Assembly: GCA_016931515.1 (NCBI GenBank)
Contig: JAFGEQ010000009.1
Coordinates: 181,467-245,466 of the forward strand
Direction of reading: 5' to 3'
DNA length: 64,000 nucleotides
Origin: a candidate division CSSED10-310 bacterium
GTDB taxonomy: Bacteria > CSSED10-310
This document shows positions 1 through 8,487 of the stretch, in pieces. Numbering within the stretch: the stretch's first letter is position 1; the number at the start of each line of letters is the position of its first letter. The position numbers were made by a program, and so were the translations under genes. A model generated the notes under the pieces. The model saw only the letters and a list, made by a program, of their open reading frames with translations. It searched no databases and had not been told where the DNA came from.

Positions 1-1253
1 AGATAGGCGGTTACATCGAATAAATCGTCTAATTCCGACTTCGTGAGAACATCGCGAATATCGCGATCGTTTAGCAGATTGTCCCGGAAAGGTGTACCTT
101 CAGCCCATGTCTGCAGAGCATTTCTCTGGACCAGCTCATACGCTCTGTCACGCGCAATCCCTTTTCCGGTTATGGCCAGCAGGATTTTCTGCGAGAAAAT
201 CAGTCCATGGAGCATATTCAGATTGGACGTCATCCGATCAGTGTTGACGATCAGCCCATTCAGAACCGAATGCAACCTGTCCAGCAGGAAATCAAGCGCT
301 ATCATTGCATCGGGAAAAATGACCCGTTCTACGGAGGAATGGGAGATATCGCGCTCATGCCATAAAGCAATGTTATCCATGCTTTGAACCACATAGCCTT
401 TGACCAGCCGGGCAAGCCCTGAGATGTTTTCACATAAGATCGGGTTTTTCTTGTGCGGCATTGCGGACGATCCCCTTTGACCTCGCTCAAATGGCTCTTC
501 CAGTTCAAGAACTTCCGTACGCTGGCAATGACGGATCTCAATGGCTATCTTCTCGGCCACAGCAGCGATGAGACCCAGCACGCACATCAACATGGCATGA
601 CGATCGCGCTGAACAACCTGCGTCGCCACCGGTTCCGGTTTCAGGTGTAAACCTGCCATCACATAATTTTCTGCCGCCGGCGGAAGATGAGCGAAATTCC
701 CGACTGCTCCGGAGAGTTTTCCTACGGCGATATCCTCCAATGCAAAAGTCAGCCGGTTTTGTGCACGTAAAAGATCTTGATACCAGACCGCACATTTCAA
801 GCCGAAGGTGGTGGGCTCTGCATGAATACCATGTGTCCGTCCGATGCAGATCGTATTTTTGTATTTTACTGCCAGATCGGCAGTACAGCGGATCAACAGG
901 TCCAGATCTTTCGCTATAATCATGCAGGCATCGCGCATCTGCATTGCCAGGCAGGTGTCCAGAATATCCGAGGATGTGAGTCCTTCATGGAAATATGAAG
1001 CATCTTCTCCCAGCGAATCACCCACCACTGAAACAAACGCAATCATGTCATGCCGGGTGCGTTCCTCAACCCTCAGTATTTCACTTATATCAAACCGGGC
1101 ATTAGCACGAATTCTACGTGCCGCATCGCAGGGGATCATCCCCAGAGCCGCCCGAGCTTCACACGCAAGAATCTCGATTTCCAGCCAGCGTGAAAATCGA
1201 CTGTCATCCGACCATATAGCAGCCATTTCGGGACGTGTATACCGTTCTATCAT
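1..1253 (-). CDS. purB: Adenylosuccinate lyase (C-terminus cut by window edge)
   Basis: PurB catalyses two fumarate-releasing steps of purine synthesis (SAICAR to AICAR and adenylosuccinate to AMP) in the cytoplasm. The reverse strand reads MIERYTRPEMAAIW at the start, and the fumarase/aspartase-superfamily signature SSAMPHKKNP is intact near residue 262, with the catalytic-loop serine. The histidine-bearing motif TSSDILDT and the GRTHGMHAEPT stretch typical of PurB are also present. The ATG at 1253 follows a GGAG ribosome binding site and lies 18 bases after the yycJ stop, so it is the last gene of a dut-yycJ-purB operon. About 417 residues are visible and the gene runs off the left edge still in frame. 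No frameshift was seen. Confidence 0.95.
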   Translation of the reverse strand, partial: MIERYTRPEMAAIWSDDSRFSRWLEIEILACEARAALGMIPCDAARRIRANARFDISEILRVEERTRHDMIAFVSVVGDSLGEDASYFHEGLTSSDILDTCLAMQMRDACMIIAKDLDLLIRCTADLAVKYKNTICIGRTHGIHAEPTTFGLKCAVWYQDLLRAQNRLTFALEDIAVGKLSGAVGNFAHLPPAAENYVMAGLHLKPEPVATQVVQRDRHAMLMCVLGLIAAVAEKIAIEIRHCQRTEVLELEEPFERGQRGSSAMPHKKNPILCENISGLARLVKGYVVQSMDNIALWHERDISHSSVERVIFPDAMIALDFLLDRLHSVLNGLIVNTDRMTSNLNMLHGLIFSQKILLAITGKGIARDRAYELVQRNALQTWAEGTPFRDNLLNDRDIRDVLTKSELDDLFDVTAY

Positions 1254-1271
1254 ATAACCCACTCCAAACTA

Positions 1272-2051
1272 TCAGATGGAAATCATTTCCGTTACTTCAT
1301 CCTGCAGCGCCACGTGGATCCGGGTATCGCCATTAAAGCAGCCCGCACGCCGCAACGCGTCCTCCGCAGCCAGTCTGGCGAGATCCGGCAGGTTGTTCTC
1401 TCGCGAGAGATGTGCAAGAAAAATATGAGACAATCCGGGGTGCCACAACTCCTCCAGCAGACCCCCTGCATCGTCATTTGATAAATGACCGACCCGAGAG
1501 CGGATACGTTGCTTCAACTCCCAGGGATACGGCCCTGCAAGCAGCATCGTGGAATCGTGATTTGTTTCCAGAATCAGCGCATCACACAGCCGGAGTCGCT
1601 GACGCATCAGATGCGTTACGCAACCGCTGTCCGTACAGACCCCCAAACGGGCACTGCCATGTTCCACGACAAATCCGACCGGTTGCTCCGCATCATGGGA
1701 AATATCGAACGGATGAACCTGAAAACCGGCAATCTCAATTGGCCGGCCCCCTTCAAGACAATGAGTGTGGGGAAGGTGACCAAACTTGGACCGACCGCCC
1801 CGGAGTGTTCCTTCGGTCGCAAACACCGGAATCCTCAATCTTCGGGCAAGAACACCGGCGCCCCGAACATGATCGGAATGTTCGTGCGTGATCACCAATG
1901 CCCGGATGTCTGAAAATGAATATCCGGTTACGTTGAGCCGCTCCTGCAGCCTGGAACCGCTGAATCCTGCATCGACCAGGATGGCACTGCTACCGTCGGC
2001 TATCAGGACAGCGTTACCCTCCGAGCCGGATCCCAGCAATGCTATGTTCAC
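1272..2051 (-). CDS. MBL-fold metallo-hydrolase, YycJ/WalJ family
   Basis: This 259-residue protein has the metallo-beta-lactamase fold. It opens with the family's GSGSEGNA motif and carries the metal-binding THEHSDH at residues 55-61. In Bacillus the YycJ/WalJ relatives act in DNA repair and coordination of division with cell-wall work. They are predicted phosphodiesterase or exonuclease-like enzymes, but the substrate here is unknown. The start is a GTG whose GTGA overlaps the dut stop by four bases, with AGGAGG about ten bases upstream, which indicates translational coupling. The gene sits between dut and purB in one operon, so a nucleotide or DNA-maintenance role is consistent but inferred. 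Confidence 0.85.
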   Translation of the reverse strand: MNIALLGSGSEGNAVLIADGSSAILVDAGFSGSRLQERLNVTGYSFSDIRALVITHEHSDHVRGAGVLARRLRIPVFATEGTLRGGRSKFGHLPHTHCLEGGRPIEIAGFQVHPFDISHDAEQPVGFVVEHGSARLGVCTDSGCVTHLMRQRLRLCDALILETNHDSTMLLAGPYPWELKQRIRSRVGHLSNDDAGGLLEELWHPGLSHIFLAHLSRENNLPDLARLAAEDALRRAGCFNGDTRIHVALQDEVTEMISI

Positions 2052-2608
2052 CGGTCCGTACCTCCTGGAATCGTCAAATCATTCTCCTTGGCATACTCAT
2101 CATCCTGAAAATCCGGAGTTGTCTCCTGAACTCCTTTTTTACGTTTGGCTGGAGCAGTAAAACCTGTTGATCCAAATCCGCCAGGTCCACGCAATGTCGA
2201 TTTCAAGACCTCAACCTCCTCAAGAGAAATCTGGCTGATGGGCGAGATAACGAGTTGAGCGATCCGGTCGCCACGACGAATAGTAAAAGGTTCTTCACCC
2301 AGGTTGATCAATATGACACCAATAATCCCGCGATAATCCGAATCTATTGTTCCTGGAGTATTCAGAAGCGTCACACCATATTTCAGTGCAAGACCGCTCC
2401 GGGGCCGAACCTGGCCTTCGTATCCCAGCGGTATCTCTATTCGGATACCTGCTGAAATCAATCTCCTTTGACCGGGTTGTAAGACTATTTCGGAACGAGT
2501 TGCAGCATGCAGATCCATCCCTGCCGAATGCTCGGTAGCATACCGCGGCAATGGTAGATCCCTGTATTCATTTTCACGCTGTATTCGAATTTTCGGTCGT
2601 TCCGTCAT
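2048..2608 (-). CDS. dut: dUTP diphosphatase with extended C-terminus
   Basis: Dut hydrolyses dUTP to dUMP and pyrophosphate, which keeps uracil out of DNA and supplies dTMP synthesis. All five trimeric dUTPase motifs are readable: SAGMDLHA, RPRSGLALK, NTPGTIDSDYRG, RRGDRIAQLVI and the C-terminal RGPGGFGSTG. About 35 residues follow the fifth motif. They are rich in Lys, Asp and Glu and are unusual for this family, which normally ends there. I chose the ATG at 2608; a TTG at 2629 is possible but has little support. A strong promoter lies just upstream (2653-2681). It is the first gene of dut-yycJ-purB. Confidence 0.93.
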   Translation of the reverse strand: MTERPKIRIQRENEYRDLPLPRYATEHSAGMDLHAATRSEIVLQPGQRRLISAGIRIEIPLGYEGQVRPRSGLALKYGVTLLNTPGTIDSDYRGIIGVILINLGEEPFTIRRGDRIAQLVISPISQISLEEVEVLKSTLRGPGGFGSTGFTAPAKRKKGVQETTPDFQDDEYAKENDLTIPGGTDR

Positions 2609-2652
2609 ATTTATGCTTTCGCCACCCAATCAGATGGTAATGCGATGGCGGA

Positions 2653-2681
2653 ATTATAGGCAGACTCGATAATTTTTACAA
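2653..2681 (-). promoter_or_regulatory. Sigma-70-type promoter for dut operon
   Basis: On the minus strand a TTGTAA -35 box (2676-2681) is followed by exactly 17 bases and a perfect TATAAT -10 box (2653-2658). Transcription would begin near 2646, giving a leader of about 38 bases before the dut ATG at 2608. I saw nothing else in the 2609-2783 gap. Confidence 0.75.
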
Positions 2682-2783
2682 GGACTCGATCCGGTTTCCC
2701 CGACAGAGTCCTCCACGAGTCCCTTGGAGCCGAAACCGGATGCAAGTCAATCCCCGATTTTCTCGGAAAGATCGTGATGGATG

Positions 2784-3356
2784 TCATTCGGTCAAGATTG
2801 TGTCCATGCCGCCGTAATCAGAATGGTCGACACGGATAAATCCGGACGTATCGAAGCCCCATCCTTTCGCCCTGTCCAGGATATCGTCCAGTAAACCGGG
2901 GTCGAGGGATGGTTCCCGTGATAATATCCAGAAATACCGGATGGAGTGACTGGTAACGACCGCATATTCGTATTCAGATCCCAGTTCGATAATCCGGTAA
3001 TCCGCCCCGAACGGCCAGAAAAATGTCACTCGGAACTCACCCCTGTCACTGCCAGGCCTGTATGCCCCTACCGCCCGGGCTGTTTTCCATTTCCCTTTCT
3101 TCCTTTTATAGCCCCGATTGACCACATTGAAGGTCCCTTCATTCCTGAGACTGTAAGTGGCTGTAACATGAGTCAAGCCTCTTTCGAAACTGTTGTCGCT
3201 CCGGATAATCTCATACCAGACTCCCAGATAACGTGGGATATCAAAGCCAGTAACGACCGGAATGTGATCAGTATGTCCTGCCGCCACAATACTCCCTCCC
3301 AGAATGATCATTCCGACACCAATCAGAACAATGCAATGTCCGCTTCGTCGATTCAT
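2784..3356 (-). CDS. Lipocalin family protein (Blc-like)
   Basis: This 190-residue protein looks like a bacterial lipocalin, a beta-barrel that binds lipids or small hydrophobic molecules in the periplasm or at the outer membrane. The hallmark G-x-W motif appears as YLGVWYEI, followed by the typical ATYSLRNEGTFNVVNRGY strand pattern. The closing YFWILSREPSLD segment also matches Blc proteins. The N-terminus is a hydrophobic signal sequence ending near GGSIVAAG. No lipobox cysteine is visible, unlike Escherichia coli Blc, so it is probably soluble or anchored by the uncleaved signal. No clear ribosome binding site precedes the ATG. It stands alone, before the acyltransferase. Confidence 0.85.
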   Translation of the reverse strand: MNRRSGHCIVLIGVGMIILGGSIVAAGHTDHIPVVTGFDIPRYLGVWYEIIRSDNSFERGLTHVTATYSLRNEGTFNVVNRGYKRKKGKWKTARAVGAYRPGSDRGEFRVTFFWPFGADYRIIELGSEYEYAVVTSHSIRYFWILSREPSLDPGLLDDILDRAKGWGFDTSGFIRVDHSDYGGMDTILTE

Positions 3357-3410
3357 GATTGTATCAATACTGATTTTAAGGCTGGAAATAAAGTTCAGTT
3401 ATCCTGAAAT

Positions 3411-4079
3411 TCAACCGCGTTGATGCCGGGAGAGGATATCCATGTGATCGTTTTCCAACCGGGTTTCGATTTCCCTTAGAACCCGGGAGAATTCTTCCTG
3501 GGAATCATCCTTGGGGAGCACTATCGGCGTTTTGCTGACGATATGCTCAACCGTTGTAAACGGTAACGGCAGATATGTCTGCGACCAGCTTTTCCTGAAT
3601 ACGAACCGCCGACGAGCACCGGCGCTGACAGTCAACAACTGGGCGTTCGTTTTCTGCGCAAGCGTCACGACTCCTGGTTTTGCCTGATGCCGGGGTCCAC
3701 GAGGTCCGTCAATCGTAATCGCACCGGCACCATTACTCTCCTTCAACGCCTTGATCATCGCCAGAAGAGCTCGAGCACCTCCACGACTGCTGGAGCCCCT
3801 CACCGGGATACATCCCAATTTTGCCAGAACATAACTTAGCAGATGCCCATCTCTTGACAGCGATACAATAACGTGAAACCGGGCGGGAGCAAACGCGCCG
3901 ATAAGAGCCATATCATCCTCATGCCAGTGCGCAAGGACAATCGGCCGTGCGGGATCCAGTTCCGAATTCTCCCACCAACGGTTCTCCGCTCGAATAACCA
4001 GCGTTTTGTAGTAACACTTGTAAAATAAATAGATGATGTGTGCCAGGCATCGATCTTTGAATGTCATCCCGGATCCCAT
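3411..4079 (-). CDS. Lysophospholipid acyltransferase-like protein (DUF374 type)
   Basis: The 222-residue product resembles the DUF374 branch of lysophospholipid acyltransferases, which transfer acyl chains to lipid or lipid A-like acceptors at the inner membrane. It has the HWHEDD catalytic-type segment, the SRDG motif and the ITIDGPRGP block characteristic of this family. The true acyl donor and acceptor are unknown. The ATG at 4079 has no ribosome binding site, but a -35/-10 pair ends seven bases before it, which points to a leaderless mRNA. A TTG at 4121 would add 14 residues. It is transcribed divergently from the radical SAM operon. Confidence 0.82.
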   Translation of the reverse strand: MGSGMTFKDRCLAHIIYLFYKCYYKTLVIRAENRWWENSELDPARPIVLAHWHEDDMALIGAFAPARFHVIVSLSRDGHLLSYVLAKLGCIPVRGSSSRGGARALLAMIKALKESNGAGAITIDGPRGPRHQAKPGVVTLAQKTNAQLLTVSAGARRRFVFRKSWSQTYLPLPFTTVEHIVSKTPIVLPKDDSQEEFSRVLREIETRLENDHMDILSRHQRG

Positions 4080-4086
4080 GATACGA

Positions 4087-4115
4087 AGCCTATCATTTTC
4101 ATGCAAGTCTGTCAG
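4087..4115 (-). promoter_or_regulatory. Promoter giving a leaderless acyltransferase mRNA
   Basis: On the minus strand CTGACA (4110-4115) and TAGGCT (4087-4092) are separated by 17 bases. The -10 box ends seven bases before the ATG at 4079, so the predicted first transcribed base is the A of the start codon or next to it. The -10 match is only moderate. Confidence 0.45.
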
Positions 4116-4166
4116 CAGCAACTTGGAGACTCATTACCTGGCGGATCAAGACCTGTATCGGAAAGA

Positions 4167-4195
4167 TTGAACATCCTGCCAGTCCCTGATAAAGA
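4167..4195 (+). promoter_or_regulatory. Candidate promoter for the 4.3-9.0 kb radical SAM operon
   Basis: TTGAAC (4167-4172) and TAAAGA (4190-4195) are spaced by 17 bases on the plus strand. Transcription would start near 4202 and leave a leader of about 60 bases before the ATG at 4263. Confidence 0.4.
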
Positions 4196-4262
4196 TACGC
4201 GAAGACCGGCCGGCACGTATTCCACCGGTCAAATGATTAAATTGCCGTGGAGAGACAGTTCG

Positions 4263-5693
4263 ATGAATAATAAACGAAAATTGTTGTTGGTTCTCCCGCA
4301 CTTCAGTGAAGGACGGCATTACGGATCCATGAGTAAAGTGGCGCCGTCCCTTCTGCCGGTCAGCCTGGTTTACCTGGCCGGATATATGGAACGGATGGGC
4401 TATCCGGTCCGAATATTCGACGGGCAGGTGGATCCTATGACGGATCTGACGATCCGGCAGACAATAGCAGAATTTCAACCGGATGTAGTCGGCATTACAT
4501 GCATGACACCGATGGTTGTGGAAACGCACATGGTTGCTGCAATTGCCAAGTCATGCCGGCCCGCTCCAATGGTTGTCGTCGGAGGAATTCATCCATCGAT
4601 CCTTCCGGATGACATGATTCAGGATACAAATATCGATGTTATCGTACGTGGGGAGGGAGAGATCACGTTCCATGAACTCCTTGAAGCCTGGCCGGACAAA
4701 GACCCGTCCGAGATCAACGGTTTGACTTACCGTGACGGGGATCAGGTGGTTCATACGCCTGATCGGGCACTTCTCGATGACCTTGACGTTCTCCCTCTTC
4801 CAGCCCGACACCTGGTCAATTACGAGGGATACCACCAGATACCCGATGCCGTGTTTGCGGAGCCGCTTCGAGAAATCCTGACATCCAGAGGGTGCCCGTT
4901 CCAATGTATTTTCTGCTCCGCCAGATTCATTTCGGGATATAAATACCGTTATCATTCTCCGAATAGAGTGCTGGAAGAAGTGGACCTGCTGGTCAATCGT
5001 TACGGTGCGCGGCAGATTGCCGTTCTTGATGATAATTTTGTCGTGGACCGCCAACGCACAATCGATATCTGTGAGGGTTTGCTGCGCCGCGGATACCAGA
5101 AAAAGCTTGTCTGGACAACGGCAGCCCGGGCCGATCAGGTCGATTTTGAGTTGATGAAACTGATGAAGGAGGCGGGATTCAAGCTCCTGTCATTCGGTGT
5201 CGAAACAGGATCGCCGCGTTTGCTGAAGATGATCAAGAAGGGTGAGAACATGGACCAGATCAAAACAGCCGTTGAGGCAGCGCACAGGGCCGGACTGAAA
5301 GTCCGAGGCACTCTGATTCTGGGACTGCCGACGGAAACGCGGGACGAAAGCCTTGCCACTATCCGCTGGGCAAAAGATCTGCGTCTTGATTTCGCCAAGT
5401 TTTCACTGGCTACACCCTATCCCGGCACGGTTCTCTATGATATTGCCGTTAAACAGGGAGCTCTCTCGAACGATTGGTCCCGGTTCAGCTCAATGGCAGG
5501 TTTTGCTGATTATGATCCGGTGTTCGTTCCGGAAGGCCGAACTCCTCGAGAAATGGCCAGTCTGCAAAAACAATCGATGCGAGAATTCTACATGCGACCC
5601 CGGCAGATAATCAATTTGTTGAAAAATGTGACATCGTGGAATGATATCCGGATGCTGTATTATGGTGCCCGGTCATTATTGTTGAAGAGGTGA
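4263..5693 (+). CDS. B12-binding-domain radical SAM protein
   Basis: This 476-residue protein has an N-terminal cobalamin-binding-type Rossmann domain (residues about 1-180). A radical SAM domain follows with the cluster motif CPFQCIFC near residues 211-218, in the context TSRGCPFQCIFC. Family members perform methylations and other difficult chemistry using cobalamin, SAM and a 4Fe-4S cluster. The substrate cannot be read from sequence. The start at ATG 4263 is supported by GGAGAG upstream and by the N-terminus MNNKRKLLLVLPHFSEG, typical of the B12-binding domain. The open frame extends back to 4038 but that part is noncoding in character. It is the first gene of a five-gene operon, three bases before the next gene. 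Confidence 0.9.
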   Translation: MNNKRKLLLVLPHFSEGRHYGSMSKVAPSLLPVSLVYLAGYMERMGYPVRIFDGQVDPMTDLTIRQTIAEFQPDVVGITCMTPMVVETHMVAAIAKSCRPAPMVVVGGIHPSILPDDMIQDTNIDVIVRGEGEITFHELLEAWPDKDPSEINGLTYRDGDQVVHTPDRALLDDLDVLPLPARHLVNYEGYHQIPDAVFAEPLREILTSRGCPFQCIFCSARFISGYKYRYHSPNRVLEEVDLLVNRYGARQIAVLDDNFVVDRQRTIDICEGLLRRGYQKKLVWTTAARADQVDFELMKLMKEAGFKLLSFGVETGSPRLLKMIKKGENMDQIKTAVEAAHRAGLKVRGTLILGLPTETRDESLATIRWAKDLRLDFAKFSLATPYPGTVLYDIAVKQGALSNDWSRFSSMAGFADYDPVFVPEGRTPREMASLQKQSMREFYMRPRQIINLLKNVTSWNDIRMLYYGARSLLLKR

Positions 5694-5696
5694 GTC

Positions 5697-6782
5697 TTGA
5701 AGATAACACAGTTGTATCAATTGGCCAACACGCTCCACGCCGCCGTGCCCAAACGCCTGTTTCCAGGTGGATATGCTTTGCCACCACTCCGGGTTGGCTG
5801 CGTGCTGACACATCGCTGCAATCTGCGGTGTGCGATGTGTTTTGTCTGGAAGCATGGTGACAGGGATCTTGCTGACAACGAACTTTCAACATCCGAGTGG
5901 ACATCGATCATCGACCAGATACCCCGCCAGGCTATTGTGACATTCACTGGCGGCGAACCGCTGGTGAGAGCGGATATCCGCGAACTTCTGGATCATGCCT
6001 GCCGTAAACACAGAGTCCATCTCGTATCGAACGGCACGCTTTTCGATGAAAACATGATCAATCAGAGCATCGAATCAGCATCGCGATCCATATTTCACAA
6101 AGGCCTGGTATCAATTGGAGTCAGTCTTGAGGGTCCGGAAAGCGTCCATGATGCCATGGTAAAAATACCCGGTTCATTTGCGAAAACCACGCGACTGCTT
6201 GAAACGATTGCATCCCTGAAAAAACAGAAGCGGATACATTATCCCCTGCTTGACCTGAAGATCGTTATATGCAGGGAAACATTGGATTCGTTGATTGACC
6301 TGTACGAACTGGCAGATCACCTGGGACTGGATATCATCTCATATCAGCAGTGCTCGACCCAGGAATCGTCCTATGGGATTGACAGCGCACCGGCAAATGC
6401 GGTCTACGAAACACCTCCTCCCGTAACACCAATACCCCGTGATGAGATTGTCAGGGCTCTGAATGAACTGAATGAACGGGCAAAGCATGGACGCACTATC
6501 ATTCGGTTCAATCCCGACATGGATTTCGAACTGTTTGCCGACCGGTATGAAAACCGTTTTCCACTGGATCGTTTCACTTGCCTGGCAGCATGGAGTATAA
6601 TGCACATCGGACCTTACGGAACCGTTTTTCCATGTTTTTCGTTACCGATGGGTAATCTTCGGGAGCAACGACTGATGGATATCTGGAACGGCAGCCGGTA
6701 TCGGGCTTTCAGGCGAAAGCTGCGCAAGGAATGTATTTTTCCGGGTTGTACAGGGTGTTGCGTTATGAGGTTGAATCGATAA
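5697..6782 (+). CDS. Radical SAM/SPASM-type protein
   Basis: The 361-residue protein carries the radical SAM cluster CNLRCAMC at residues 41-48 and the SAM-contacting FTGGEP motif. A C-terminal cysteine-rich region (CLAAW...FPCFSLPMGNL...CIFPGCTGCC) has the SPASM pattern that binds auxiliary iron-sulfur clusters. Such enzymes typically modify peptides or proteins, or make heme- or cofactor-like molecules. The start is a TTG at 5697, chosen because GAGGTGA lies at ideal spacing and the previous stop is only three bases upstream. No precursor peptide is visible nearby. The target is unknown. Confidence 0.88.
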   Translation: MKITQLYQLANTLHAAVPKRLFPGGYALPPLRVGCVLTHRCNLRCAMCFVWKHGDRDLADNELSTSEWTSIIDQIPRQAIVTFTGGEPLVRADIRELLDHACRKHRVHLVSNGTLFDENMINQSIESASRSIFHKGLVSIGVSLEGPESVHDAMVKIPGSFAKTTRLLETIASLKKQKRIHYPLLDLKIVICRETLDSLIDLYELADHLGLDIISYQQCSTQESSYGIDSAPANAVYETPPPVTPIPRDEIVRALNELNERAKHGRTIIRFNPDMDFELFADRYENRFPLDRFTCLAAWSIMHIGPYGTVFPCFSLPMGNLREQRLMDIWNGSRYRAFRRKLRKECIFPGCTGCCVMRLNR

Positions 6783-6805
6783 AATGGAGACAGGGGGTTG
6801 TGCTG

Positions 6806-7441
6806 ATGGCTTCGAAGCGTTTTGAAGATGTGGTTGCATGGCAGCACGCACGCACACTGACCAATGAAATCCTTTCTGTGACGGGATCTTTGGATTCATT
6901 CCGGAAAGAGCCGGAACTCAGCCGCCGTCTTCAGAACACTGCCTTCGACATTCAGAGTGAAATCGCCCGATCATTTACATCCAGCGACTCGTCGCGGTTT
7001 ATTGAAGGACTGAAAATCGCCCTCGCATCAACAGAAGCGCTGCGTTCCCTTCTGTTCATTGCAGCCGATCGCGAATGTATCAATCTCAGGATTTTCGAAC
7101 GGTTGAGCCGATCGGTTCTGACATGCAGCTCGAAAATTCAGGAGCTTCTTGCCTTTGTCAAACAGCAGCTTAAGAGCCGAAAAATCACTGATGCTCAACC
7201 CATTCAACAGCCCACCGGAGCACAGCAGCGGGTAATGGGTGTTCAGCGGACGGGAATATCGTCCCGACAGGCATCCCAACAACCTCAGAGAATCATCATC
7301 AGTCAGGCACCGGATCAACCCACAAGCCGCCTGGCGCGAGAGGTTCCGACTGAGGAGGATTTCTTCAGCAACGATTTCGATTTTGTGTCCGGCAGCGGTC
7401 ATGGAGATTCGGATTCCGGCGGGGAGAACCTGATGGAATGA
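6806..7441 (+). CDS. Four-helix-bundle protein with long polar tail
   Basis: Residues 1 to about 135 match the four-helix-bundle family often annotated from 23S rRNA intervening sequences: the opening FEDVVAWQHARTLTNEI and the later RSFTSSDSSRFIEGLKIALAS are characteristic. The remaining 75 residues are rich in Gln, Pro, Ser and acidic residues and look disordered. The biochemical function of the family is not established. The ATG at 6806 follows AGGGGG, whereas an earlier in-frame ATG at 6731 lies inside the previous gene. The gene overlaps the next radical SAM gene by ATGA, so it is translationally coupled to it. That suggests a partner or scaffold role, which is inference. Confidence 0.75.
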   Translation: MASKRFEDVVAWQHARTLTNEILSVTGSLDSFRKEPELSRRLQNTAFDIQSEIARSFTSSDSSRFIEGLKIALASTEALRSLLFIAADRECINLRIFERLSRSVLTCSSKIQELLAFVKQQLKSRKITDAQPIQQPTGAQQRVMGVQRTGISSRQASQQPQRIIISQAPDQPTSRLAREVPTEEDFFSNDFDFVSGSGHGDSDSGGENLME

Positions 7442-8487
7442 ATCTCCGACGGATCCTGACACAGAATCCGCGCCAGCTTCTCAACTCTATCAGACTTCGT
7501 CTTGATCGGTTTGATCGCCCTGTCTGCAGGCATGACCCTGCTTCAATAATGGTCTTTATTACGAATCGATGCAATTTTCGTTGCAACACCTGTCCGTTCA
7601 CCCATCTGTCACCCTGGTCCCCTCCACCCGATATTCCGGATATTTCGACAGAGCTTTTTCAGAAAGTTCTGGACCATTACAGAGGTGCCACGATGGTCGG
7701 GCTGGTCGGAGGCGAACCGCTGCTGCACCCGGATCTCGATTCATTGATCACTATCGCCGCCTCCAGAAAAATGACCGTTAACCTGTCCACCAACGGATCG
7801 TTGTTGACCGATGATCGCATCCGACAATTACTCAGCCTGCCGCTTGGATATCTCAATATATCGCTTGATGCCGTCGATGCCGCTGAATTCAATCGGCTTC
7901 GGGGAGGTTCCCCGTCGCTCTATGAGACAGTTCTGAAGAATGCGGCTCAGGTCGGATCCATCCGGGCGTCCATGCAAAGCCCGGTACGTTTCTATCTGAG
8001 TTTCGTGACCGATACTATCAATTTGCGTCGCATTCCGGAGGCCATCGAATTAGCTCGCGAACTGGGTGCGGATACTGTTTTCTGTCAAAGCGTTCTGTCA
8101 TACAGTTGTTCCGATGTCACATCCGGCGAATCGATTCTGCTGGATGAACCCGGCAACAGGCGATTTCTCGAATCCCTTCCGCATCCCGAAGATATTACGC
8201 TCGTTCCACCCATTTTACAGCCACCGCCCGATCATGAAGACTGCCAATGCTCCAGTTGTATCCATCCCTTCAAGTTGCTGGCGATCGACGGAGCCGGAAA
8301 TCTGTCTCCCTGTTGCGTCATTCCACCTCATCCGCGCTTCGGCAATATCGCCACCGACATGGGTGCATGGCATCACGGCGAACCGATGCAGCGTATCCGG
8401 TCAGAAATGCTCGCTGATGAAACTGCATCCGAGTCCATTTGTCTTAAATGCTGGGAACGGTATTCTCTCAGGGAACAGAAACAATGA
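7438..8487 (+). CDS. Second radical SAM/SPASM-type protein of the operon
   Basis: This 349-residue protein has the radical SAM cluster CNFRCNTC at residues 45-52, the GGEPLLHPDL motif and the NLSTNGSLL strand. Its C-terminal cysteines (CQCSSCIHPF, LSPCCVIPP, CLKCWERYSL) fit an auxiliary-cluster domain of SPASM or twitch type. It starts by ATGA overlap with the four-helix-bundle gene and its own stop overlaps the following TerB-like start. Two SPASM-type enzymes in one operon with a B12-binding enzyme suggest sequential processing of one substrate. The substrate is not identifiable from the sequence. Confidence 0.87.
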   Translation: MNLRRILTQNPRQLLNSIRLRLDRFDRPVCRHDPASIMVFITNRCNFRCNTCPFTHLSPWSPPPDIPDISTELFQKVLDHYRGATMVGLVGGEPLLHPDLDSLITIAASRKMTVNLSTNGSLLTDDRIRQLLSLPLGYLNISLDAVDAAEFNRLRGGSPSLYETVLKNAAQVGSIRASMQSPVRFYLSFVTDTINLRRIPEAIELARELGADTVFCQSVLSYSCSDVTSGESILLDEPGNRRFLESLPHPEDITLVPPILQPPPDHEDCQCSSCIHPFKLLAIDGAGNLSPCCVIPPHPRFGNIATDMGAWHHGEPMQRIRSEMLADETASESICLKCWERYSLREQKQ

